Below the pieces are notes generated by a model. It was not told the origin of the DNA. It did not search any database and worked only from the letters and a program-made list of their open reading frames with translations. From positions 1 through 10,231 of the forward strand of contig QGSR01000045.1 of the NCBI GenBank assembly GCA_003387805.1: DNA of 10,231 nucleotides, in the 5' to 3' direction. The position numbers and the translations under genes are program-made. The stretch's first letter is position 1. Every line of letters starts with the position of its first letter. The DNA is from Bacillota bacterium (GTDB lineage Bacteria; Bacillota; Limnochordia; Limnochordales; ZCTH02-B6). Below are positions 1 to 7,418 of this stretch, piece after piece.

Positions 1-179
1 GGATGGTGGAGCCGGAGCCTGCCGCGGTGGTCGTCGTCGCATCCCCGGACGGGTGGACGGCGCCGCCGGCCGGCGGCGCCGCGGTGGCCGCCGCGTCGCC
101 GCTGGCCGCCTTCGGCGAATGGCTGCACGCGCGCATCAGCAGCACCGCGGAAGCCGGCGGGAGGGACCCGGGGCGCTGA
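1..179 (+). CDS. 3' end of an upstream gene, possibly ftsL (partial)
   Basis: A reading frame is open from the window edge (first complete codon at 3) to a TGA at 177-179. The visible tail is about 58 residues, rich in Ala, Pro and Val, with a valine run near its start and a more ordinary stretch around AAFGEWLHARI before a Gly/Arg-rich end. It has no motif I recognise. The ATG at position 3 is probably internal, because no ribosome site can be seen before it. In dcw clusters the gene directly before ftsI is usually ftsL, a small bitopic division protein with a poorly conserved tail, so position makes that the best guess. Its membrane segment and coiled coil would lie outside the window, so the sequence itself does not confirm it. 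Confidence 0.45.
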   Translation, partial: MVEPEPAAVVVVASPDGWTAPPAGGAAVAAASPLAAFGEWLHARISSTAEAGGRDPGR

Positions 180-236
180 CGGCCCGCAGCCGGGCCGGCT
201 TTTCACCGGGCCGGCGGACGCGGGCTTCGGCGGCGC

Positions 237-245
237 GGAGGAGGG
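237..245 (+). promoter_or_regulatory. Ribosome binding site setting the TTG start of ftsI
   Basis: The purine run GGAGGAGGG ends six bases before the TTG at 252. The next in-frame ATG (399) lies beyond the membrane anchor and has no comparable site, so this Shine-Dalgarno sequence decides for the rare TTG start. Confidence 0.75.
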
Positions 246-251
246 AATCCT

Positions 252-2363
252 TTGGCCGGGCGCAGCCGGCTGCCCCACGCTTCGGTCCGGGCCCGCATCG
301 CGGTGTTGTTCCTCCTGGCTGCGGCCGCCGCGGCGGGACTGGCCGGGCGGCTGGCTTATGTGCAGATCTTGCGGCACCATCACTTCTCGTCGCTGGCTAT
401 GGAGCAGCGGCTGCGGGGCGTCCCCGCGGACCCGCTGCGCGGCCCGATTTTTGACCGGAATATGAACGAGCTGGCCGTCAGCGTCAGCTCGGATGCGGTG
501 TACGTGCGGCCGGCGGAAATCCCCGACGCGCGGGAGACCGCGGCGATTCTGGCCGCCATGCTGAGCCTGGACTACGACGACGTGCTGGAGCGGCTGCGCA
601 GACCCCAGGCGGAGGTGTGGATCAAGCGCCGGGCCAGCGCGGACGAAGCCCGGGCCGTGCTGGAAGCGGGCTTGCCCGGCGTGTACCTGGCCCAGCGCAC
701 CGCCCGTCTGTATCCGTTCGACGGCCTGGCCGCCCACGTCTTGGGCATCGTGGGCGTCGACAACCAAGGGCTTGAAGGGCTGGAGCTGTACTACGACGAC
801 GTGCTGCGGGGCACGCCGGGACGGGTCGTGTCCGAGCGGGATGCGGCGGGCCGCGTCATTCCCATCGGGCGGACCGACTACGTGCCGCCGGTGGACGGGC
901 GGGGCCTGGTCCTGACCATCGACGCGGCCATTCAGGCGGCGGCCGAGCGCGAGCTGGCCCGCGCGTGCATCGCGACGCTGTCGGAGTACTGCGCGACCAT
1001 CTGGATGGACCCGAGAAACGGGCACATCCTGGCCATGGCGCTGTATCCCGGGTTCAACCCCAACGTCCCCGGCGACTATCCCGCGTCGGTGCGGCGCAAC
1101 CGCATCGTCACCGACCAGTTCGAGCCGGGCTCGACGTTCAAGATCGTCACCGCCGCCGCGGCGCTGGAAGAAGGCGTGGTCGCGCCCGACGAACACTTTT
1201 TCGACGCCGGCTACATCGAAATCGGCGGCGGGCGCGTGCACTGCTGGCGGGGCGGCGGCCACGGCAGCCTCACCTTCGCGGAGGCGGTAGCCCACTCGTG
1301 CAACCCCGTGTTCGCCGAGCTGGGCGGCCTGCGGCTGGGACCCGAGGGGTTTTACCCGTACGTGCGGGCGTTCGGCTTCGGCCAGCGCCTGGGCATCGAC
1401 TACCCGGGCGAGGCCGGGGGCATCGTGCCCGTGCCGGGCCGGCTGGCCCACGGCGAGATCTTGCAGTGGGCCAACGTGGGCTTCGGCCAGGGCATCGCGG
1501 TGAGCCCGCTGCAGCTGGTGACGGCCCTGGCGGCCATCGCCAACGGGGGCGTGCGCATGCAGCCGCAGCTGGTGCAGGGCATCTTCGACCCGGCCACGGG
1601 CCGCGTGACGCCGGTGCGCCCGCAGCCCGTGCACCGGGTGGTCAGCGAGGCCACGGCCCGCGTGTTTCTGGAGATGCTGCGGGAAGCGGTGGAGACGGGA
1701 TCGGGAGCGGCCGCGGCCATTCCCGGCTACGCGGTCGGGGGCAAGACCGGCACGGCCCAAATCGCCGAAGGCGGCGTCTACACGGAAAAGCGCATCGCCT
1801 CCTTCTCCGGCGTCGTGCCGGTGGACGATCCGCGGCTGGTGGGGCTGGTGGTCCTCTACGACCTGAAGCCGCGCCCGGCCTACGGCGGCGTGCACGCGGC
1901 GCCGGTCTGGCGGGCCATCGCCGAAACGGCCCTGGAACGGCTGGGCGTGCCGCGCGGCGACTCCGTTCCCGATGAGGCGGAAACGGCGCTGGTGCGGGTG
2001 CCCAACGTGCAAAATCTGCCCGTGGCCGAGGCCGAGGCGGTGCTGCGGGCCGCGGGCCTGGTGCCCGCCTATGACGGGTCCGGCACGTACGTGCTGGACC
2101 AGACGCCGGTGCCCGGCGCGCGGGTGCCGGCCGGCACCGCGGTGGCCCTGGACTTTTGGGAGGTGCCCGACCACTGGCGCGGGCCCGCGACGGTGCCCGA
2201 CGTCCGCGGCCTGACGCTGCGGCAGGCCGCGGAAACACTGGCCGACGCGGGGCTGGTGCTGGAGATCGACGGGGAAGGCCTGGCCGTCGACCAAAACCCG
2301 CCTCCGGGCGAAACGGTCATGCGCGGCAGCCGCGTGCGGGTGCGCTTTGCGCCGCCCGGGTGA
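252..2363 (+). CDS. ftsI: Septal/sporulation peptidoglycan transpeptidase (FtsI/PbpB/SpoVD family) with two PASTA domains
   Basis: A 703-residue class B penicillin-binding protein that crosslinks peptidoglycan stem peptides outside the membrane. A short basic N-terminus precedes one transmembrane anchor (about residues 16-40). The dimerisation/pedestal region follows, with the typical LRGPIFDRN segment near 62-70. The transpeptidase domain (about 215-565) has all three active-site motifs: S294-T-F-K297 with the acylated serine, S349-C-N351, and K498-T-G500. Two PASTA repeats close the protein (about 581-636 and 648-700). In Bacillus subtilis, PbpB has two PASTA domains and SpoVD one, so the architecture here is closer to PbpB. 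The product is the likely partner of the FtsW-type polymerase downstream. The start is TTG, backed by a strong ribosome site. Whether it serves division, spore cortex or both cannot be told from sequence. Family assignment is very secure. Confidence 0.95.
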   Translation: MAGRSRLPHASVRARIAVLFLLAAAAAAGLAGRLAYVQILRHHHFSSLAMEQRLRGVPADPLRGPIFDRNMNELAVSVSSDAVYVRPAEIPDARETAAILAAMLSLDYDDVLERLRRPQAEVWIKRRASADEARAVLEAGLPGVYLAQRTARLYPFDGLAAHVLGIVGVDNQGLEGLELYYDDVLRGTPGRVVSERDAAGRVIPIGRTDYVPPVDGRGLVLTIDAAIQAAAERELARACIATLSEYCATIWMDPRNGHILAMALYPGFNPNVPGDYPASVRRNRIVTDQFEPGSTFKIVTAAAALEEGVVAPDEHFFDAGYIEIGGGRVHCWRGGGHGSLTFAEAVAHSCNPVFAELGGLRLGPEGFYPYVRAFGFGQRLGIDYPGEAGGIVPVPGRLAHGEILQWANVGFGQGIAVSPLQLVTALAAIANGGVRMQPQLVQGIFDPATGRVTPVRPQPVHRVVSEATARVFLEMLREAVETGSGAAAAIPGYAVGGKTGTAQIAEGGVYTEKRIASFSGVVPVDDPRLVGLVVLYDLKPRPAYGGVHAAPVWRAIAETALERLGVPRGDSVPDEAETALVRVPNVQNLPVAEAEAVLRAAGLVPAYDGSGTYVLDQTPVPGARVPAGTAVALDFWEVPDHWRGPATVPDVRGLTLRQAAETLADAGLVLEIDGEGLAVDQNPPPGETVMRGSRVRVRFAPPG

Positions 2364-2424
2364 AAATAAAGGCGATCGCGGCAGGAAACGCTGAGGACGG
2401 TGCCGTATTCGCGGAGGAGCGCAC

Positions 2425-2430
2425 GGGAGG
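2425..2430 (+). promoter_or_regulatory. Ribosome binding site setting the murE start
   Basis: GGGAGG stands five bases before the ATG at 2436. An in-frame GTG at 2400 would add 12 residues, but it lacks a good Shine-Dalgarno site and the extra residues look nothing like a MurE N-terminus. The ATG is therefore preferred. Confidence 0.7.
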
Positions 2431-2435
2431 TTTCC

Positions 2436-3935
2436 ATGGATTTACACGAGTTGCTGCAGCACTTGCCTCGTTTTGAAATCGTGCGGCCGGCGGCCGCCGG
2501 GCCCGTAGCCGGGCTGGCGTACGACTCGCGCGAAGTGCAGCCCGGGGACGTCTTCGTCTGCTGGAAAGGGCTGCGGCACGACGGTCACGACTACGTCGCG
2601 GAAGCGTACCGCCGCGGCGCCGTGGCCGCGGTGGCCGAGCGGCCCGTGCCCGGCGAGGGCGGGCTTGTGATCGTGCCCGACGGCCGCGAAGCGCTGGCCC
2701 TTTTGTCCGCGGCGTTTTACGGCTTCCCGTCCCGCCGCCTGCGCCTCATCGGCGTCACCGGCACCAACGGCAAGACGACGACGACGCATCTCATTAAAGC
2801 CGTTCTGGAACAGGCCGGGCACAAAGTGGGCCTCATCGGTACCATCCACCACCTGATCGGCAACGAGGTGCTCCAGCCGCACCGCACCACGCCGGAATCG
2901 CTGGATTTGCAGCGGCTGCTTTTTCAGATGGCCGAGCGCGGCATGGAGTACGCGGTGATGGAGGTGTCGTCCCACGCGGTGGTCCTTAAGCGCACGCTGG
3001 GCGCCGAGTTCGACGTGGGCGTCTTTACGAACTTGTCCCTGGACCACCTGGATTTCCACGGCAGCCTGGACAACTACGCCGAGGCCAAGGCCCGTTTTTT
3101 CGAGGCGCTGGGCGCGGACGCGACCAAGCCCAACAAGGCCGCGATCATCAACATGGACGACGCGCGGGCGCCCCTCATGCGCGACCGCTCGCGGGTGCCG
3201 GTCATCGGCTACGGCATCGACACCGAGACCGACTGGACCGCCCGCAGCGTGCAGGTGCGCCCCGAAGGCGTCTCCTACGAAGCGAAGACGCCCGCGGGCG
3301 TGCTGTCGCTGCGGCTGCAGCTGACGGGCCGCTTCAACGTGTACAACTCCCTGGCCGCGGCCGCGGTGGGCCGGCACGAGGGCGTGCCGCTGCCCTTCAT
3401 CCGCACCGCGTTGGAGCAGGTGCCGGGCATCCCGGGCCGGCTGGAACGCATCGACCGGGGCCAGCCCTTTACGGTGCTGGTGGACTACGCCCACTCGCCG
3501 GACAGCCTGGAGAACGTGCTCAATACGTGCCGCTCCTTCGCCGCGGGCCGTGTCATCGTCGTCTTCGGCGCCGGAGGCGATCGGGACAAGGAAAAGCGCC
3601 CGTTTATGGGCGAAGTCGCCGCGCGCCTCGCGGATGTGGTCATCATTACTTCGGACAACCCCCGCAGCGAACGGCCCGAGGACATCGCCCGGCAGATCGA
3701 GGCGGGCGTGCTGCGGGCCGGCCAGCGGCCGGGCGGCTACGAGATCGTCATCGAGCGGCGGGACGCCATCCGCCGCGCCATCGAGGCGGCGCGCCCGGGG
3801 GACATCGTCCTCATCGCCGGCAAGGGCCACGAAACGACACAGGAGTTTCACGACCGCACCATTCACTTCGACGACCGGGAAGAGGCCGCTCGCGCACTGA
3901 AGGAGCGGTTCGGCGATGGATCCGCGGACGCTTGA
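2436..3935 (+). CDS. murE: UDP-MurNAc-tripeptide ligase, meso-diaminopimelate type (MurE)
   Basis: A 499-residue cytoplasmic Mur ligase that uses ATP to add the third stem residue to UDP-MurNAc-L-Ala-D-Glu. The N-terminal uridine-nucleotide domain contains the AYDSREV segment (28-34). The central ATPase domain has the P-loop GVTGTNGKTTTT (106-117), the substrate loop TTPESLDL (151-158), and YAEAKA with K218 at the position of the carbamoylated lysine of the family. The C-terminal domain has DYAHSPDSL (350-358), GAGGDRDKEKRP (378-389) and AGKGHE (461-466). DNPR at 407-410 is the signature of enzymes that select meso-diaminopimelate rather than lysine, so the wall is predicted to be of the meso-DAP type. 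Length is normal for the family. The last 20 bases overlap murF, which points to translational coupling. Confidence 0.97.
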   Translation: MDLHELLQHLPRFEIVRPAAAGPVAGLAYDSREVQPGDVFVCWKGLRHDGHDYVAEAYRRGAVAAVAERPVPGEGGLVIVPDGREALALLSAAFYGFPSRRLRLIGVTGTNGKTTTTHLIKAVLEQAGHKVGLIGTIHHLIGNEVLQPHRTTPESLDLQRLLFQMAERGMEYAVMEVSSHAVVLKRTLGAEFDVGVFTNLSLDHLDFHGSLDNYAEAKARFFEALGADATKPNKAAIINMDDARAPLMRDRSRVPVIGYGIDTETDWTARSVQVRPEGVSYEAKTPAGVLSLRLQLTGRFNVYNSLAAAAVGRHEGVPLPFIRTALEQVPGIPGRLERIDRGQPFTVLVDYAHSPDSLENVLNTCRSFAAGRVIVVFGAGGDRDKEKRPFMGEVAARLADVVIITSDNPRSERPEDIARQIEAGVLRAGQRPGGYEIVIERRDAIRRAIEAARPGDIVLIAGKGHETTQEFHDRTIHFDDREEAARALKERFGDGSADA

Positions 3936-5349
3936 GCAGCTGGCCCAAGACGCGGCGGGCGTGCTGGCGCAGGGCCATCCGCACACGGTCATTCGCAGCG
4001 TTTCCACCGACAGCCGGACCATCGGACCGGACCAGCTGTTCATTCCGCTGGCGGGCCGGCGGTTCGACGGGCACGCCTTTCTTCCGGACGCGGCCGCCCG
4101 GGGCGCCGCCGCGGCCTTGGTGCGGCGCGGCGCCGTCCCGCAGGAGGCGTGGCCGAAGGGCATGGGCGTCATCGTCGTCGATGACACCCTGGCCGCGCTG
4201 CAGCGGCTGGCCGCGGCCCAAAGGAGCCGGCTGCAGGGCACCGTGACCGCGGTGACGGGCAGCGTCGGCAAGACGACGACCAAGGACATGCTGGCCGCCA
4301 TCGGGCGGGTGCGGGCCCGGCTCGTCGCGACGAAGGGCAACTTCAACAACGAGATCGGCTTGCCGCTGACCGTGCTGGAAGCCGACGAAACGACGGAACT
4401 GCTGGTTCTGGAGATGGGCATGCGCGGCGCCGGAGAAATCCGCGCCCTCGCGCGCCTCGCCCGTCCCCACGCGGGGATCGTCACCAACGTGGGCCCGGTG
4501 CACGTGGAACGGCTGGGCGGGCTGGAGGGCATCGCCGCGGCCAAGCGGGAACTGGTGGAGGAGCTGCCCGCGGACGGCGTCGCGGTGCTGAACGGCGACG
4601 ACCCGCCGGTGCGGGGCATGGCGGACGGCGCGCCTTGCCGGGCCGTCTTCTTCGGGCTCTCCAAGGACAATGACGTGCGGGCCGCGGCGGTGGAAAGCTT
4701 CGGAGAGCGGGGCAGCCGCTTCGTTCTGCAATACGGCGGGCGAGAGCGGGCGGTGGCGCTGCCCGTGCCCGGGCGGCACCACGTCATGAACGCGCTGGCG
4801 GCCGCGGCCGCGGCGCTGGCGATAGGATTCGACCTGGACGACGTGGTGCGCGGCCTGGCCGCGGCCCACGAGCAGCGCAGCGCGATGCGCACCGACGTGA
4901 CGCTGACCGAAGGCGGGGTCCGGGTCGTCAACGACGCCTACAACGCGGGCCCCGCCTCCATGGCCGCCGCCCTGCAGCTGCTGAGCGAGCTTCAGGCGGA
5001 CCGCCGGGTGGCCGTGCTGGGGGACATGCTGGAGCTCGGTCCCTTGGCCGAGCAGGCCCACGCCGAGGTGGGGAAGGAGGCGGCCCGGCTGGGCGTGGAC
5101 GTGCTCATCGCGGTAGGCCGCTGGGGTCCGGTCATGGCCCGATCCGCCGCGGCCGCGGGATTGCGGGATGAAAACGTCCACGTCTGCCGGGACGCGGCCG
5201 AGGCCGCGGCGCTGGCCCGCCGGCTGGTGCGGCCCGGCGACGCGGTGCTGGTCAAAGCGTCCCGGGGCGTGATGCTGGAGCAGGTCGCGGAGCGGCTGCT
5301 CCAAAGCTCCAGGGAAGTTCGTCACGGAGGGGGGGAGCCCGAGGGATGA
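3916..5349 (+). CDS. murF: UDP-MurNAc-tripeptide:D-alanyl-D-alanine ligase (MurF)
   Basis: A 477-residue cytoplasmic Mur ligase that attaches the D-Ala-D-Ala dipeptide and completes UDP-MurNAc-pentapeptide. The N-terminal domain carries VSTDSRTI (29-36). The P-loop TGSVGKTTTKDML spans 114-126, followed by the MurF-typical NFNNEIGLP (142-150), EMGMRGAGEI (166-175) and TNVGPVHVERLG (190-201). The C-terminal domain has NDAYNAGPASM (339-349), GDMLELG (369-375) and VKASRG (446-451). The family usually reads YNANP where this protein has YNAGP, a small departure. AAGGAG at 3900-3905, inside the end of murE, is a good ribosome site ten bases before the ATG, which supports this start despite the 20-base overlap. 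The 3' end overlaps mraY by the ATGA of the stop and start codons. Confidence 0.97.
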   Translation: MDPRTLEQLAQDAAGVLAQGHPHTVIRSVSTDSRTIGPDQLFIPLAGRRFDGHAFLPDAAARGAAAALVRRGAVPQEAWPKGMGVIVVDDTLAALQRLAAAQRSRLQGTVTAVTGSVGKTTTKDMLAAIGRVRARLVATKGNFNNEIGLPLTVLEADETTELLVLEMGMRGAGEIRALARLARPHAGIVTNVGPVHVERLGGLEGIAAAKRELVEELPADGVAVLNGDDPPVRGMADGAPCRAVFFGLSKDNDVRAAAVESFGERGSRFVLQYGGRERAVALPVPGRHHVMNALAAAAAALAIGFDLDDVVRGLAAAHEQRSAMRTDVTLTEGGVRVVNDAYNAGPASMAAALQLLSELQADRRVAVLGDMLELGPLAEQAHAEVGKEAARLGVDVLIAVGRWGPVMARSAAAAGLRDENVHVCRDAAEAAALARRLVRPGDAVLVKASRGVMLEQVAERLLQSSREVRHGGGEPEG

Positions 5350-6296
5350 CCGTCGTCATTTATCCGGCCGCACTGGCGTTTCTTGTCGCTGCGGTGCTGG
5401 GCCGCCCGCTGGTCGCTTGGCTGCGGCGCCTGAAGCTGGGCCAGGTGGTGCGCGCCGACGGACCCCGGACGCACTTGAAAAAGTCGGGCGTGCCTACCAT
5501 GGGCGGCGTGCTCATCGTGGCCGCGGCGCTGGCGGGCACCGTGGCCTTCGTCGCGGACCTGAAAAGCGCGTGGCCGCTGCTGCTGGCGCTGCTGGGCTAC
5601 AGTTTCATCGGCTTGTTCGACGACTTGTCCAAGCTGGTGGCCAACCGGTCTCTCGGGCTGAAGGCCCGCCATAAACTGATTTTGCAGGCCGCGGTGGCGC
5701 TGATCGTGGCCTTCGCGGCGCTGGGCCGCGTGGGCTCCGAGCTGCTGGTGCCTTTCTCCGGGTCCACGCTGGCGTTGCCGCCGTGGCTGTACCTGGGGCT
5801 GGCGGTGCTCACCATGGTGGCCGCCAGCAACGCCGTCAACCTGACCGACGGCGCCGACGGGCTGGCCGCGGGCGCGACCGCGGTCGCGTCGCTGACCATG
5901 GCCGCGGTGGCCGCCCTGCTGGGACACCCGGACGTGGCGGTGTTTTCCGCGGCCGTGGGCGGTGCGTGTTTGGGCTTTACGTGGTTCAACGCCCACCCCG
6001 CGGCGGTCATCATGGGCGATACGGGAAGTCTGGCTTTGGGCGGGGCGCTGGCGGCCACGGCGCTGTTTACCCGCGCGCCCCTGCTGCTGGTCATCGTGGG
6101 CGGCCTGTACGTCATCATCACCTTGTCCGTCATCCTGCAGGTGGCGTATTTCCGCCTGACCGGCGGACGGCGCTTGTTCAGGATGAGTCCGCTTCATCAC
6201 CATTTCGAGCTCAGCGGGTGGTCCGAGCCGCAGGTCGTGACCCGGTTTTGGCTGCTGGCTCTGATGTTTTCCGCGCTGGGCCTGCTGGCGCTTTGA
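5346..6296 (+). CDS. mraY: Phospho-MurNAc-pentapeptide transferase (MraY, lipid I synthase)
   Basis: A 316-residue polytopic membrane enzyme that transfers phospho-MurNAc-pentapeptide from UDP to undecaprenyl phosphate, giving lipid I. About ten hydrophobic segments can be picked out. Diagnostic motifs are present in order: KKSGVPTMGG (45-54); FDDLSK with the aspartate pair D92-D93; NLTDGADGLA (165-174); FNAHPAAVIMGDTGSLALGG (214-233) with D225; and the cytoplasmic MSPLHHHFELSGWSE segment (280-294) with its histidine triplet. Length is typical of bacterial MraY. The start overlaps the murF stop (ATGA), and a long G-rich Shine-Dalgarno stretch lies at about 5326-5336, so translation is probably coupled to murF. 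Downstream, where murD usually follows, only 23 bases separate it from ftsW. Confidence 0.97.
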   Translation: MTVVIYPAALAFLVAAVLGRPLVAWLRRLKLGQVVRADGPRTHLKKSGVPTMGGVLIVAAALAGTVAFVADLKSAWPLLLALLGYSFIGLFDDLSKLVANRSLGLKARHKLILQAAVALIVAFAALGRVGSELLVPFSGSTLALPPWLYLGLAVLTMVAASNAVNLTDGADGLAAGATAVASLTMAAVAALLGHPDVAVFSAAVGGACLGFTWFNAHPAAVIMGDTGSLALGGALAATALFTRAPLLLVIVGGLYVIITLSVILQVAYFRLTGGRRLFRMSPLHHHFELSGWSEPQVVTRFWLLALMFSALGLLAL

Positions 6297-6306
6297 GCGC
6301 CGGAGC

Positions 6307-6313
6307 GGAGGTG
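6307..6313 (+). promoter_or_regulatory. Ribosome binding site setting the ftsW start
   Basis: GGAGGTG lies six bases before the ATG at 6320. The frame stays open far upstream through mraY, and an in-frame GTG at 6311 lies inside this site. Its position identifies 6320 as the start. Confidence 0.7.
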
Positions 6314-6319
6314 GGCGGC

Positions 6320-7417
6320 ATGAGATCCCGGGCGGGGCGTCCGGACGTGCTCATCGTCGCGACGGTATCAGCCCTTTTGGTGCTGGGCATCGTCGTCGTC
6401 ATGAGCGCCGCGTCCGTCACCGATTTTATCGAGTACGGCGACCCGTACTACCACTTCAAGCGCCAGGTGGTGTGGGCCGTGGTGGGCGTGGCGGTCATGC
6501 TCGTATTGGCGCGCGTCGACTACCGCTTCCTGCGCCTCGTCACCGCGCCCGTGCTGGCCGCGGCCTTCCTGCTGCTGACGATGGTGCTGTTTTTCGGCAC
6601 CCAGGTGGGCGGAGCCCGGCGCTGGCTGTCCCTGGGATTTTTCAACGTACAGCCTTCCGAAATTATGAAGCTAGCGCTTATTATGTATTTGTCGGCCTAC
6701 ATCGCGGCCAAGCGCGGCCAGGTGCGGCGATTTTTCACGGGCCTGCTGCCGCCGCTGCTGGTGACCGGCCTGGCCGCGGGCTTGATTTTGCTGGAGCCTG
6801 ATTTCGGCACCGCCTTTACGCTGCTGGTGACCGGGGCCCTGGTGCTGTTCGCCGGCGGCGCCAACCTATGGCACCTGGCGGGCGTGGGCCTGGCCGCAGC
6901 GCCCGTCGCGTGGTACCTCATCCGGTCGGAGCCGTACCGGCTGCGCCGCCTGATGGCCTTTTGGGACCCGTGGGCGGACCGGATGGACTCGGGCTGGAAC
7001 GTGGTGCAGTCGCTGCTGGCCATCGGCTCCGGCGGCTTGTTCGGCCTGGGGCTGGGTGAAGGACGGCAGAAGTACCTGTACGTGCCGGAGCAGCATACCG
7101 ACTTCATCTTCGCGATCCTCGGCGAGGAGCTGGGCTTCGTCGGCACGACCGCGGTGCTGGTGCTGTTTTCCGTGTTCGCCTGGCGGGGCTTTCGCGCCGC
7201 GCTGCGGGCGCCGGACCTGTACGGCTGCATGATGGCGGTGGGCATCACCGGCATGATCGTCTTCCAGGCGCTGCTCAACATCGGCGTGGCCACCGGCTCG
7301 CTGCCGACGACGGGCATCACGCTGCCGTTCATCAGCGTGGGCGGCTCGTCGCTGGTGGTGACGCTGGCCGGCGTGGGCATTTTGCTCAACATCTCCAGCC
7401 ACGAAACGAGGGCGTGA
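6320..7417 (+). CDS. ftsW: SEDS-family lipid II polymerase (FtsW/SpoVE)
   Basis: A 365-residue polytopic SEDS protein, the glycosyltransferase that polymerises lipid II into glycan strands with a class B PBP partner, here most likely the FtsI homologue at the start of the operon. Roughly ten membrane segments are visible. Family motifs: GGARRWLSLG (97-106), VQPSEIMKLAL (110-120), EPDFGTA (159-165), PEQHTDFIFAILGEELGFVG (256-275) with D261 of the HTDF loop at the position linked to catalysis in SEDS proteins, and LPTTGITLPFISVGGSS (328-344) near the C-terminus. Length matches Bacillus SpoVE (about 366) and the protein lacks a long cytoplasmic tail. FtsW and SpoVE cannot be separated by motif; next to a two-PASTA PBP, a division role is at least as likely. 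The start follows mraY by 23 bases. Confidence 0.95.
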   Translation: MRSRAGRPDVLIVATVSALLVLGIVVVMSAASVTDFIEYGDPYYHFKRQVVWAVVGVAVMLVLARVDYRFLRLVTAPVLAAAFLLLTMVLFFGTQVGGARRWLSLGFFNVQPSEIMKLALIMYLSAYIAAKRGQVRRFFTGLLPPLLVTGLAAGLILLEPDFGTAFTLLVTGALVLFAGGANLWHLAGVGLAAAPVAWYLIRSEPYRLRRLMAFWDPWADRMDSGWNVVQSLLAIGSGGLFGLGLGEGRQKYLYVPEQHTDFIFAILGEELGFVGTTAVLVLFSVFAWRGFRAALRAPDLYGCMMAVGITGMIVFQALLNIGVATGSLPTTGITLPFISVGGSSLVVTLAGVGILLNISSHETRA

Positions 7418-7418
7418 C

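Noticed and set aside
190..215. Repeated CCGGGCCGGC at 190-199 and 206-215 before ftsI, as a possible terminator
   Set aside because: The two units are direct copies; as a stem they give only about four to six pairs with a bulge, and no T-run follows on the RNA side. Chance is likely in this composition.
2372..2379. GCGATCGC octamer in the ftsI-murE gap, as in the cyanobacterial HIP1 repeat
   Set aside because: I noticed only this copy, and the gene content and PASTA-bearing FtsI do not suggest a cyanobacterium.
2384..2407. Possible ECF sigma promoter (GGAAAC then CGTA) in the ftsI-murE gap
   Set aside because: The spacer is 14 bases where about 16-17 is expected for SigM/SigW-type sites. 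With one weak match and no other support, I do not call it.
2442..4931. An 829-codon open frame on the minus strand opposite murE and murF
   Set aside because: The plus-strand genes have complete family motifs throughout. Long antisense frames are expected in DNA whose codons mostly end in G or C, and this translation shows no recognisable fold, only Arg/Ala/His/Gly-rich sequence.
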